Assembly: GCF_001422365.1 (NCBI RefSeq)
Contig: NZ_LMMT01000022.1
Coordinates: forward strand, 1-55,995
Origin: Pseudorhodoferax sp. Leaf265
GTDB lineage: Bacteria > Pseudomonadota > Gammaproteobacteria > Burkholderiales > Burkholderiaceae_C
Length of the DNA: 55,995 nt
Direction: 5' to 3'
This document shows, piece by piece, positions 8,749 to 17,311 of this stretch. The translations under genes and the position numbers were made by a program. The notes below the pieces were generated by a model that worked only from the letters and a program-made list of their open reading frames with translations, did no database searches and was not told where the DNA came from. Numbering within the stretch: the first letter of the stretch is position 1; each line of letters opens with the position of its first letter.

Positions 8749-9492
8749 GTGACCCCTCCCCCGGAATTACCCGAAGCCTCGCCGCTGCACCAGCGCCGCC
8801 GTCCGCCCACGGTACGCGAACTCGATGGCATTCCCTGGCTGGCCGAACTCACGCCGCCCGAGCGCGCCGCGGTGCTGCCCGAGATCACGGCCGTCAACGC
8901 GCGGCCAGGCGACCATGTCTGCCGCATTGGCCGGCCGGTGACCTACTGGTTCGGCGTGATCGAGGGCCTGCTCAAGATGAGCTCGGAGACCGCGCTCGGC
9001 CAGACCATGACCTTCGCCGGCCTGCCCTCGGGCGGCTGGTTCGGCGAGGGCACGGCCCTGAAGCGCGAACCCTACCGCTACAACGTGCAGGCGCTGCGCG
9101 CCAGCGTGGTGGCCGGCATCCCGGTGGACAGCTTCCACTGGCTGCTGGACCACTCGATCGGCTTCAACCGCTTCGTCATGAACCAGCTCAACGAGCGGCT
9201 GGGCCAGTTCATCGCCGCGCGCGAGATCGACCGCCTGGCCGACCCCGACGTGCGCGTGGCGCGCAATCTGGCCGCGCTGTTCAACCCCGTGCTCTACCCG
9301 GGCGTGGGCCAGGTGCTGCGCATCACCCAGCAGGAGCTGGCCTACCTCGTGGGCCTGTCGCGCCAGCGCGTGAACGAGGCCCTGGCCACGCTGCAGAAGG
9401 ACGGGCTGATCCGCACCGAGTATGGCGGCCTGCGTGTGCTGGACCTGGAGCGCCTGCGCACCGAGGTGCCGGGCAGCACCGCTGTCACCTGA
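8749..9492 (+). CDS. Crp/Fnr-family transcriptional regulator
   Basis: A 247-residue regulator read from a GTG at 8749; the ribosome-binding site is poor, so a start further in is possible. The N-terminal half is a cyclic-nucleotide-type sensor domain (residues about 30–150, with VIEGLLKMSSE and GGWFGEGTALKREPYRYN). The C-terminal half is the Crp winged helix (ITQQELAYLVGLSRQRVNEA at about 193–212). There is no Fnr-type N-terminal cysteine cluster, so an oxygen-sensing [4Fe-4S] centre is unlikely. It is divergent from the ligase–transporter operon and probably controls it. Effector unknown. Confidence 0.9.
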   Translation: MTPPPELPEASPLHQRRRPPTVRELDGIPWLAELTPPERAAVLPEITAVNARPGDHVCRIGRPVTYWFGVIEGLLKMSSETALGQTMTFAGLPSGGWFGEGTALKREPYRYNVQALRASVVAGIPVDSFHWLLDHSIGFNRFVMNQLNERLGQFIAAREIDRLADPDVRVARNLAALFNPVLYPGVGQVLRITQQELAYLVGLSRQRVNEALATLQKDGLIRTEYGGLRVLDLERLRTEVPGSTAVT

Positions 9493-9551
9493 AACCGCAG
9501 GTGTATCGTTATGTTGTCTCCGAACCACTCCGCGCGTCGCACAGGCTCCCC

Positions 9552-9989
9552 ATGAAACAGCTTCTTCTTCTCTTCGGTGCCACGCTGGCGCTGGCCGCCA
9601 GCAGCGCGATGGCACAGGCCGCCGGCTATGTGAAGACCACGCGTGGCCAGGCCAGCATCGTCTCGGCCGGCAAGACCGTGCCCGCCCAGGCCGGCATGGC
9701 GCTCGCGGTCGGCGACATGGTGCGCACCGGCGCGGACGGCAGCCTGGGCATCACGCTCAAGGACAACACCATGCTGTCCTTCGGACCGTCGACCAGCTTC
9801 ACGCTGGAAGACTTCCTGTTCGCGCCGGCCGAGGGCAGTCTGCAGCTGGGCGGCAGCATCGCCGCCGGCAGCCTGCAGTACGTGTCGGGCGCCATCGCCA
9901 GGCTCAAGCCCGAGGCCGTCCGGATCAAGACACCGACCGGCATCATCGGCGTGCGCGGCACGCGCTTCGTCGCGGTGGTGCAGCCATGA
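9552..9989 (+). CDS. Exported FecR-domain protein
   Basis: A 145-residue protein with a signal peptide (MKQLLLLFGATLALAASSAM, cut near AQA). A FecR domain covers nearly all the mature part: AGYVKTTRGQASIVSAGK, then AVGDMVRTGADGSLGITLKD, and PTGIIGVRGTRF at the C-terminus. FecR domains are periplasmic; stand-alone exported ones are often found beside CHASE2 cyclases and OmpA proteins. Here its stop overlaps the start of the OmpA-like lipoprotein gene (ATGA), so the two are co-translated. It lacks the cytoplasmic anti-sigma part of true FecR. Confidence 0.85.
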   Translation: MKQLLLLFGATLALAASSAMAQAAGYVKTTRGQASIVSAGKTVPAQAGMALAVGDMVRTGADGSLGITLKDNTMLSFGPSTSFTLEDFLFAPAEGSLQLGGSIAAGSLQYVSGAIARLKPEAVRIKTPTGIIGVRGTRFVAVVQP

Positions 9990-10582
9990 TGCGGCGCGGT
10001 TCCGCCCTGCTCGCCGCCCTGCTGCTGGCCGGCTGCGCGACGCCGCCGGCACCGCCGCGGGCCTACGTCGCACTGCTGGAGAACGCCGACGGCAGCACCG
10101 GCCGCGTGATCTACAGCAGCCCCACCGGGGCGGCCGAGCTGAAGGGGCCGCGCCAGGCCGTGGCGCTGGACGGTCCGGCCACGGTGTTCAGCGTGAGCCC
10201 CGAGCAGCTGCAGCGCGACGCCGGTGCGGCCATGGCGGCCCAGCCGCGCGCGCCGCGCGTGTTCTTGCTGTACTTCGACGTGGGCAATGCACAGATCACG
10301 GCGGCCTCCCAGGCGCTGCTGGCCGACATCCTGGCCGACGTGAAGAGCCGCCCGACCGCCGATGTGTCCATCATCGGCCACACCGACACCGTGGGCAGCG
10401 CCGAGCAGAACGCCGCGCTGGCACTGCGCCGGGCCGAACAGGTCGGCCAGCTGCTCAAGGACGCCATCGCCGCGGCCCAGCATGTGGAGATCACCTCGCA
10501 CGGCGAGACCAACCTGCTGGTGCCCACGCCGGACGAGGCGGCCGAGCCGCGCAACCGGCGCGTCGAGGTCACAGTGCGCTGA
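9986..10582 (+). CDS. OmpA-like peptidoglycan-binding lipoprotein
   Basis: This 198-residue protein starts with a lipoprotein signal (MMRRGSALLAALLLAGCATP; lipobox LAGC). The C-terminal OmpA domain begins near residue 90 (VFLLYFDVGNAQITAAS). It contains the peptidoglycan-contact pattern IIGHTDTVGSAEQNAALALR and ends in EPRNRRVEVTVR. It probably links the outer membrane or periplasm to the cell wall. It is coupled to the FecR gene by a four-base overlap. Its stop codon directly touches the stop of the convergent cyclase gene, leaving no intergenic DNA. Confidence 0.88.
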   Translation: MMRRGSALLAALLLAGCATPPAPPRAYVALLENADGSTGRVIYSSPTGAAELKGPRQAVALDGPATVFSVSPEQLQRDAGAAMAAQPRAPRVFLLYFDVGNAQITAASQALLADILADVKSRPTADVSIIGHTDTVGSAEQNAALALRRAEQVGQLLKDAIAAAQHVEITSHGETNLLVPTPDEAAEPRNRRVEVTVR

Positions 10583-12706
10583 TCACTTCCCGTCGAGCAC
10601 GATGAGGTCGCCGCGCCCGCCGCTGCGCAGGCGCTCCAGGTGCATGCGCACGAGTGCATCGTCCGGCTGCTGCAGGGCCAGCGCCTCGAACAGCCCCAAC
10701 GCCTCGGGCGCCCCATCCTCCAGCGCAGCATAGGCCTGCCGATAGGCCGCCAGGGCCGCCGGGTCCACCGGGCCCGGCAAGCCGTCGTTCAGCGGCTGGA
10801 ACACGCGCAGCGGCCGGGTCTTGCCCTTGGGCAGCAGGCGTGCCACCGGCCGCACCTGCGCCCCGGTGCAGCCCGCAAGCGTGGCCTCGGACACGCAGAC
10901 GCGCGTGCCCAGGTACTTGTTGGCGCCTTCGAGCCGCGAGGCGGTGTTCACCGCATCGCCCAGGGCGCGGTAGTCGAACATGGTGCGGCCGCCGAAGTTG
11001 CCGATGATGACGTCACCGCTGTGCACGCCGATGCGCGTGTGCCCCAGCGGGCGGCCCTGCGCATAGACGTGGGCGAAGCGCTGCATCTCCAGCGCACAGT
11101 CGTAGGCGCGCTGGCGGTGGTCGTGCTGGTCCAGCGGGGCCGAGAACATGATGGCCAGCGCATCGCCGATGATGCGGTCCAGCGTGCCCTGGTGGCGGAA
11201 CACGATGGCGATCATGCCGTCCAGGTAGCCGTTGAGCAGGCCCACGGCGTCGGCCGGGTCGATGCGCTCCATGAGCCCCGTGAAGCCGGCCAGGTCGGTG
11301 AAGATGAAGCTGCATTCGCGCCGCTCTCCCGACAACGCCAGTTGCTCGGGGTGCCGCACGATATGCGCGACCAGGTTAGGCGAGACGTAGCGCGAGAAGG
11401 CACGCGCCAGCCAGCGCCGGCGCTGCTCGCTGGCCTGGTAGCGCACCACGCTGGGCACGAGGAAGGCGGCCAGCACACCGAGCGCCGGCGTCAGCGGGTC
11501 GACCAGCAGGCGCTGGGCCGAGAAGGCCCACCAGCCCAGGCCCGCGAACAGGCCCAGCACCGCGAGCAGCGCCGCCACCGACGGCAGCGGCCCGCGCCGC
11601 AGCGCCAGCGCGCCGACCAGCAGGCCGCCCAGCAGCAGCGCCAGCGCCTCCAGGGCCTCCATCTCGGCGGGCCGCTGCAGCAGCGTGCCGGACAGCATCT
11701 GCTCCAGCGCCTGCGCATGCACCTCCACGCCCGGCACCACGCTGGCCAGCGGCGTGAAGCGCAGGTCCTGCAGGCCCTGGGCCGAGCTGCCCACCAGCAG
11801 CAGGCGGCCTCGCAGCGCCGACCCATCGAACTGGCCCTGCAGCAGCTGCCAGGCCGGGATGCGGCGCGCCCGTTCGCCACGGCCGAAGTGCAGCCAGAGC
11901 TCGCCGTCGGCCGTGACCGGCAGCGCATGGCGGCCCACCCGCACCTCGCGCAGGCCACCGGCGGGACCGCCGTCGGCGCGCAGCAGGATGTTGTGCTGGC
12001 CCTGGGCCACGCGCAGCATCTCCACCGACAGCGAGGGCAGCAGCCGCTCGCCCGTGCGCAGCACCAGCGGCACGCGGCGCAGCACGCCGTCGCCATCGGG
12101 CAGGAAGGACAGTGCACCCAGCCCGGTCGCCGCCTGCGCCAGCAGCGGCAGCGGCGCCACCACGCTGCCGCCCTGCGGCACGTAGGCCAGCGCCGGCACG
12201 CCCAGCTGCACGTAGCGTGCGCGCTCGGGCAGTTCGGCCGCGGTGCCATCGGGCCGCAACGAAAAGCCCAGCACCGCAGGGGCACCGGTCAGGCTGGCGG
12301 CGAAGCGGGCATCCGGGTCGGGCAGGGCCAGCACCGCGGCACGCGCGGCGGCCGGCAGCGCGGCCAGCTGCGGCAGGGCCCGCGGCGCGCTGCGGTCGGG
12401 CTCTGCGAACACGGCGTCGAAGCCGACCACTGCGGCGCCGCCGGCGCGGGCGCGGTCGACCAGCTCGGCCATGCGCGTGCGGGGCCAGGGCCATTGGCCC
12501 AGCCGCGCCAGGCTCTCCTCGTCCACGTCGACGATGCGCACGCCCATGTCCTGCGCCACGCGCGGCTGCCAGCGCTGGTACTGGTCGAACACCGCATGGC
12601 GCATGGCGCGCAGCCAGGCCGGATCGGCCAGCACCACGGCCAGGGCCAAGGCCAGCGTCGCGCCCAGCACGGCCAACTGGCCGGCCATCCGCCAACGACG
12701 GTTCAT
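10583..12706 (-). CDS. CHASE2-domain class III adenylate/guanylate cyclase
   Basis: A 707-residue membrane cyclase. One transmembrane helix (about 8–27) precedes a periplasmic CHASE2 sensor domain (about 30–330, with VRIVDVDEESLARLGQWPWP). Three further helices follow at about 350–430, then a cytosolic class III cyclase domain at about 465–640. Metal-binding aspartates are visible in FIFTDLAGFTG and IIGDALAIMF, and the transition-state Asn and Arg in ALGDAVNTASRLEG. The usual adenine-selecting Lys position reads as Arg (TLDRIIGD), so ATP or GTP preference is not clear. It is the last gene of the kinase–receiver–cyclase operon and probably makes a cyclic nucleotide in response to periplasmic signals. 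Confidence 0.9.
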   Translation of the reverse strand: MNRRWRMAGQLAVLGATLALALAVVLADPAWLRAMRHAVFDQYQRWQPRVAQDMGVRIVDVDEESLARLGQWPWPRTRMAELVDRARAGGAAVVGFDAVFAEPDRSAPRALPQLAALPAAARAAVLALPDPDARFAASLTGAPAVLGFSLRPDGTAAELPERARYVQLGVPALAYVPQGGSVVAPLPLLAQAATGLGALSFLPDGDGVLRRVPLVLRTGERLLPSLSVEMLRVAQGQHNILLRADGGPAGGLREVRVGRHALPVTADGELWLHFGRGERARRIPAWQLLQGQFDGSALRGRLLLVGSSAQGLQDLRFTPLASVVPGVEVHAQALEQMLSGTLLQRPAEMEALEALALLLGGLLVGALALRRGPLPSVAALLAVLGLFAGLGWWAFSAQRLLVDPLTPALGVLAAFLVPSVVRYQASEQRRRWLARAFSRYVSPNLVAHIVRHPEQLALSGERRECSFIFTDLAGFTGLMERIDPADAVGLLNGYLDGMIAIVFRHQGTLDRIIGDALAIMFSAPLDQHDHRQRAYDCALEMQRFAHVYAQGRPLGHTRIGVHSGDVIIGNFGGRTMFDYRALGDAVNTASRLEGANKYLGTRVCVSEATLAGCTGAQVRPVARLLPKGKTRPLRVFQPLNDGLPGPVDPAALAAYRQAYAALEDGAPEALGLFEALALQQPDDALVRMHLERLRSGGRGDLIVLDGK

Positions 12707-13098
12707 GCGCTGCCGCCGGCCAACAGGCCGCGGATGCAGTCCAGCAGCACGGCCCGCTGGAACGGCTTGGTCACGACCGCGCTGGCGCCAGCCTGCAGCG
12801 CGCGCGCATGGTCCTCGGTGTCCGCGCGCGCGGTCAGCAGCAGCACCGGTAGCGCCCTGTAGCGGGCCTCGGCGCGCAGCATGCGCAGCAGCGTCTCGCC
12901 GTCGAGCTCGGGCATCATCGCGTCGGTCAGCAGCAGGTCGGGTGTGTGCGCCTGCAGCGCAGCCAGGGCCGCCCGCCCATCCGCCACCACGCTGACGCGG
13001 TAGCCCTCCAGCCGCAGCAGGCGCTCCAGGTTGGCGCGGATCTCCGGCTCGTCCTCGGCCACCAGGATGCTGGCGCCGGTCGCTGGCGCCGCACTCAC
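12703..13098 (-). CDS. Stand-alone response-regulator receiver protein
   Basis: A 131-residue receiver domain with no output domain. The acidic pocket is ILVAEDEPEIR, the phosphoacceptor Asp lies in DLLLTDAMMPELDG, and the conserved Lys in ASAVVTKPF. It overlaps the upstream histidine kinase and the downstream cyclase by ATGA at each end, so the three proteins should be made together. A single-domain receiver between a kinase and a cyclase suggests a phospho-shuttle or an allosteric partner of the cyclase; this is inference. Confidence 0.92.
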   Translation of the reverse strand: MSAAPATGASILVAEDEPEIRANLERLLRLEGYRVSVVADGRAALAALQAHTPDLLLTDAMMPELDGETLLRMLRAEARYRALPVLLLTARADTEDHARALQAGASAVVTKPFQRAVLLDCIRGLLAGGSA

Positions 13099-16000
13099 AG
13101 CAGCACCCGGAAACAGCTGCCCCGTCCGGCTTCGCTCAGCACCTCGATGCTGCCGCCATGGGCCTCCACCGCCTTCTTGGCGATCGCCAGGCCCAGGCCG
13201 GTGCCCGGGATCGCGCCCACGTTGCTGGCGCGGTGGAAGGTCTCGAACAGGTGCGCCTGCTCGGCCAGCGGAATGCCGATGCCGTGGTCACTGACCTCGA
13301 ACACGCGGCGCGCGCCGTCGTCGCTGACCCGCAGGCAGACCTGGCCGCCCTGGGGCGAGTACTTGACGGCGTTGGACAGCAGGTTGCCCAGCACATGGCG
13401 CAGCAGGCGTTCGTCGAACTGGCCTTCGGGCCGGGCGCTGCAGTAGGCAACGACGATGTCGCCGGCGCGCTCGGGGTACTGGCTGCGCACCTCCTCGGCG
13501 CAGTGGCGGCACAGCGCGGCCAGGTCCAGGGGCTGCGGCCGGCAGTCCAGCATCTGGGCATCGGCCCGGCCGATCAGCAGCATGCGGTCCAGCATGGCGG
13601 TCATGCGCTGCACGCCGGAGACGATGCCCTGCAGCACCTCCTGCTGCTCCTCCACCGGCATGCGCTCGCCGTAGTGCGCGACGAGTTCGGCCGAGGACAG
13701 GATGGTGGCCAGCGGCGTGCGGAATTCGTGGCTGGTCATGGCCACGAAGCGCGAGCGCAGCACGTTGAGTTCCTGCTGGCGCACCAGCGCGGCGCGGATG
13801 TCGTCCTCGGCGCGCTTGCGGTCGGTGATGTCCAGGAAGGTCCAGATCGCACCGGCCTCGGGGTTCTTGCCGAACACGCAGCGCCCGGCCAGCTGCACCC
13901 AGATGCGCTCGCCGTTCTTGCGCACCATCTGGCGCTCGCTGGTGTAATGGCCGTCGCGGCGCAGGTGCTCGGCCGTCAAGGCGCCCTCGCGCTGGTAGCT
14001 CTCCTCGTCAGGGTACAGCATGCGCGAGGGCTGGCCGCTCAGCTCCTCGCGGCTGTAGCCCATGATCTCCAGGAACTTGTCGTTGACCCAGCGGATGTGC
14101 CGGTTCACGTTGAAAGCGATGCCGACCAGCACGCTGGCGAAGATGGCCTCGCGCTCGGACAGGGTGCGCTGCAGCGCCACCTCGAGCTCCTTGCGCTCGG
14201 TCACGTCCATCACGGTCCAGACCGTGCCGCGCGTGGCATCGCTGGAGCTGACGGCCGTGCCCGTGACGGAGGCCCAGAACAGCGCGCCGTCGCGCCGGCG
14301 CAGCTGCAGCTCGGCCTCGTAGGGCTGCTGCGCGGCCATGCGCGCGTCGATCGCGGCGCTGGTGCGGGCATGGTCGTCGGGCGTGGGAAACAGGGAGTCG
14401 AACGCCACCTCGCCCCAGTTCGGCGCGCTGCGCAGCGCGCGGTCGGTGCGGAAGATGCGGCCCATGGCACGGTTGGCCCAGCGCAGCTGGCGGTCCTGCG
14501 TCAGGAAGGCAATGCCCACGCGCGAGTTCTCCAGGATGGTCTCGCGCTCGGCCAGCGTCTCGCGCAACCGCGCCTCCAGCGCCTTGCGCCGACTCACGTC
14601 GGAGAAGAAGCCGAGCGAGGCGCTCTTGCCCTCCCAGGGCACCTGGGTCACGCCGATCTCGATCCAGGTGGTGCTGCCGTCCGCATGCTGCAGGCGCAGT
14701 TCGTAGCGGTCGGGCACGGGCTCGCCGGCCACGCGCTGGCGCTGGCGTTCGGCGACCATGGCGCGGTCTTGCGGGTGCACGGGCTCGACGAAGCTCTGGC
14801 CCAGCAGTTCGCGGCGCGTTCGGCGCGCGATCTGCAGCGCACGCTCGTTGACGAAGACGAAGCGCTCGTCCTGCACCACGACCATGCCCTCGCCCACATG
14901 CTCGACGACGGCGCGGTAGCGCTCTTCGGAACGGTGCAGCGCCTCCAGCATCATCTTGCGGTCGGTGATGTCGGTGAAGAAGGTCAGCGTGGCGCGCTGG
15001 CCCGACCAGGGCACGATGGTGGTGCCCATCTCGATCCAGCGCTGGGCGCCGTCGCCGTCCAGCAGGCGCACCTCGTAGCGGCTCTCCACGGGCTCGCCGG
15101 CCAGTCGGCGCTGACGCCGGTCCACCACCATGGCGCGGTCGTCCGGGTGCAGCAGCTGCAGGTAGCCGCGCGCATCGAGCTCGGCGCGCGTCATGCGCAG
15201 GATCTCCAGCGCGCGCAGGTTCACGAACACCGGCCTGTCGGTCTCGATCACCACCATCGTGCCTTCGCCCGCATGCTCGACCACGGCCCGCATGCGCTGC
15301 TCGGACACACGGATTTCCTCCGTCATGGCCTTGTGCTCGGTGATGTCGGTGAAGAAAATCAGCGCCGCGGGCGCGCCGCCCCAGGGCACGACGGCCACGC
15401 CGATGGCGATCCAGCGCACCACGCCGCCGGGCAGCAGCAAGCGCAGCTCGTAATGGTCGGGCGGGCTGCCACCCGCCAGGCGCTGGCGCTGGCGCTCCAG
15501 CACCATGGCCTGGTCCTCGGGGTGCACGCGCGTGAGAAAGCCGATCTGCTGCATCTGCGCCAGCGGCATGTCGACGATCTGTGCGGCACGCGGGTTGGCG
15601 TAGACGATCTTCTCGTCCTGGACCACGACCATGCCCTCGCTGAGGTGCTCGAGCACGGCGCGAAAGCGCTCCTCCGAGGCCAACAACGCAGCGCGCGTGG
15701 CCTTGGCCTCGGTGATGTCGGAGAAGAACACCATGGTGGCGGGCTCGCCGCCCCACGGCACGACGGTGGCGTGCACGTCCAGCCAGCGCAGCTCGCCATC
15801 CGGCAACAGCCGGCGCAGCTCGTAGCGGTGCTCGGCCCGGTCGCCGCGCTGGCGCGCCTGCTGGCGCACGGCAGCCAGGCCACGGTCGTCCGGGTGCAGC
15901 CACTGCAGGTAGTCGGCCCCCTCCACATCGGTGGCCTGCAGCCGCATGACGGCCAGCGCACGCGCGTTCCAGAACGCCACGCGGCCATGCTGGATCACGG

Positions 16001-16460
16001 CCATGCCCTGGCCCAGGTGTTCCACCAGCGCGCGGTAGCGCGCCTCGGACTGGCGCAGTGCGCGTTGGGTGGACTGGCGCTCGGACACGTCGCGCAGGAA
16101 CAGCCCGGCCACGCCCTCGCCCGGCAGCGAGAACACCGACAGCTCCAGCGTGATGGCCCAGCCATCGCGGCGCAGCACGTCGAGTTCGAGCAGCCCATCC
16201 AGGCCGCGCATTTCGCCCGAGCGCAGGTAGGCCTGCAGGCCGCTGGCATGCAGCTCGTCGGCATGCAAAGGCACCAACAGCGCGGCCAATGGCTGGCCCA
16301 GGGCCTCGCTGCGCGGCCAGCCGAGCAGGCGTTCGGCGGCGGGATTGCACTCGACCACGCGGCCTGCCACATCGGTGGCGAGCACGCCATCGCGCGCATG
16401 CGCGATGAGCTGCGCGGCGAAGCCGGCGGCGGCGGATGGGGCGGCGGAATCGGCGCGCAT
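13095..16460 (-). CDS. Histidine kinase with seven PAS domains
   Basis: A soluble-looking 1121-residue kinase without obvious membrane segments. I count seven PAS domains: one near residue 20, four closely similar ones between about 150 and 620 (each starting YRA/FRAVxEHxxEGM and ending VPW…FFxDIT), and two more divergent ones up to about 880. Then come HisKA (FVAMTSHEFRTPLATILSS, His phosphoacceptor), and HATPase with NLLSNAVKYSP, DHGIGIP and GTGLGLAIAKKAVEAHGG. Start 16460 was chosen over 16502 because the longer N-terminus is unconserved-looking. It is coupled to the receiver gene. Ligands or cofactors are unknown. Confidence 0.9.
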   Translation of the reverse strand: MRADSAAPSAAAGFAAQLIAHARDGVLATDVAGRVVECNPAAERLLGWPRSEALGQPLAALLVPLHADELHASGLQAYLRSGEMRGLDGLLELDVLRRDGWAITLELSVFSLPGEGVAGLFLRDVSERQSTQRALRQSEARYRALVEHLGQGMAVIQHGRVAFWNARALAVMRLQATDVEGADYLQWLHPDDRGLAAVRQQARQRGDRAEHRYELRRLLPDGELRWLDVHATVVPWGGEPATMVFFSDITEAKATRAALLASEERFRAVLEHLSEGMVVVQDEKIVYANPRAAQIVDMPLAQMQQIGFLTRVHPEDQAMVLERQRQRLAGGSPPDHYELRLLLPGGVVRWIAIGVAVVPWGGAPAALIFFTDITEHKAMTEEIRVSEQRMRAVVEHAGEGTMVVIETDRPVFVNLRALEILRMTRAELDARGYLQLLHPDDRAMVVDRRQRRLAGEPVESRYEVRLLDGDGAQRWIEMGTTIVPWSGQRATLTFFTDITDRKMMLEALHRSEERYRAVVEHVGEGMVVVQDERFVFVNERALQIARRTRRELLGQSFVEPVHPQDRAMVAERQRQRVAGEPVPDRYELRLQHADGSTTWIEIGVTQVPWEGKSASLGFFSDVSRRKALEARLRETLAERETILENSRVGIAFLTQDRQLRWANRAMGRIFRTDRALRSAPNWGEVAFDSLFPTPDDHARTSAAIDARMAAQQPYEAELQLRRRDGALFWASVTGTAVSSSDATRGTVWTVMDVTERKELEVALQRTLSEREAIFASVLVGIAFNVNRHIRWVNDKFLEIMGYSREELSGQPSRMLYPDEESYQREGALTAEHLRRDGHYTSERQMVRKNGERIWVQLAGRCVFGKNPEAGAIWTFLDITDRKRAEDDIRAALVRQQELNVLRSRFVAMTSHEFRTPLATILSSAELVAHYGERMPVEEQQEVLQGIVSGVQRMTAMLDRMLLIGRADAQMLDCRPQPLDLAALCRHCAEEVRSQYPERAGDIVVAYCSARPEGQFDERLLRHVLGNLLSNAVKYSPQGGQVCLRVSDDGARRVFEVSDHGIGIPLAEQAHLFETFHRASNVGAIPGTGLGLAIAKKAVEAHGGSIEVLSEAGRGSCFRVLL

Positions 16461-16551
16461 GGTGGACACAGGGCCGTTCTGGGGCGGCCCAGCATAGCGC
16501 ATGCCGAGCCTACAATCCGCCCCGTCCCATCCCCGTCAAGGAGACCCGCAG
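16461..16551. promoter_or_regulatory. Divergent promoter region between the PAS kinase and the OmpR-type regulator
   Basis: The 91-base gap holds the promoters of both operons. On the plus strand tacaat (16511–16516) is a plausible –10 box for the regulator gene, about 40 bases before its start. An AAGGAG ribosome-binding site lies at 16538–16543, and this site fixes the regulator start at 16552 rather than 16501. Confidence 0.55.
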
Positions 16552-17286
16552 ATGGAGCCGCTGGACAGCGCCAACCGGCCGCGGCTGCTGGTGGTCGACG
16601 ACGAAGCCGCGCTGCGCGACGTGCTCGCGCGCTACTTCGTCCACAACAATTTCGACGTGCGCACGGCCGCCGACGCGGGCCAGGCCCGCGCCTTGATCGC
16701 CGCCGCGGTGCCCGACCTGGTGCTGGTGGACGTGAACATGCCGGGCGAGAGCGGCCTGTCGCTGGCGCGCTGGCTGCGCGAGACCCATCCGCGCGTGGGC
16801 CTGGTCATGCTGACCGGCGCGGCCGATCCGGTGGACCGCATCGTGGGCCTGGAGGTCGGCGCCGACGACTACGTGACCAAGCCCTTCGAGACGCGCGAGC
16901 TGCTGGCGCGGCTGCGCAACCTGCTGCGCCGGCTCACGTCCGGCCCCACGGCAGCACCGGCCCCCAACCCGCGGCGCGCGCGCTTCGGCCTGTGCGAACT
17001 CGATCTCGATGCGCGCCGGCTGCTGCGCTGCGACGACGGCAGCGAAGTGCCGTTGTCGGCCACCGAGTTCGACCTGCTGGCGCTGTTCGCGCGGCATCCG
17101 AACCGGCCGCTGAACCGCGACCAGATCATGAGCCACGGCCACAACCGCAGCTGGGACGCACTGGACCGCTCGATCGACCTGCGCGTGATGCGGCTGCGCC
17201 GCAAGATCGAGCCCAACCCGGACAAGCCCCGCGTGCTCAAGACCGTGCGCAGCGTGGGCTACATGTACGTGCCCGACGGAGAGTGA
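16552..17286 (+). CDS. OmpR/PhoB-family response regulator
   Basis: A 244-residue two-domain regulator. The receiver has LLVVDDEAALRD, phosphoacceptor Asp in DLVLVDVNMPGESG and Lys in DDYVTKPFETRE. From about residue 145 a winged-helix DNA-binding domain follows, with LSATEFDLLALFARHPNRPL and LKTVRSVGYMYVPDGE. It is divergent from the seven-PAS kinase and is its likely second phosphorylation partner, besides the lone receiver. The stop codon lies inside a perfect 16-base palindrome. Confidence 0.93.
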   Translation: MEPLDSANRPRLLVVDDEAALRDVLARYFVHNNFDVRTAADAGQARALIAAAVPDLVLVDVNMPGESGLSLARWLRETHPRVGLVMLTGAADPVDRIVGLEVGADDYVTKPFETRELLARLRNLLRRLTSGPTAAPAPNPRRARFGLCELDLDARRLLRCDDGSEVPLSATEFDLLALFARHPNRPLNRDQIMSHGHNRSWDALDRSIDLRVMRLRRKIEPNPDKPRVLKTVRSVGYMYVPDGE

Positions 17287-17297
17287 CCCGGGTCACT
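17282..17297. other. Perfect 16-base palindrome agtgacccgggtcact over a stop codon
   Basis: The sequence agtgaccc|gggtcact has no spacer and includes the TGA of the OmpR-type regulator. It sits between that gene and the convergent hydrolase gene. It has no loop and only a short ttt after it, so it is a poor intrinsic terminator. It could be a protein-binding site or chance in GC-rich DNA. Confidence 0.5.
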
Positions 17298-17311
17298 TTC
17301 GTCGAGGCCCT

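Noticed and set aside
8749-9492. Oxygen-sensing Fnr
   Set aside because: The N-terminal cysteine cluster needed for the iron–sulphur centre is absent.
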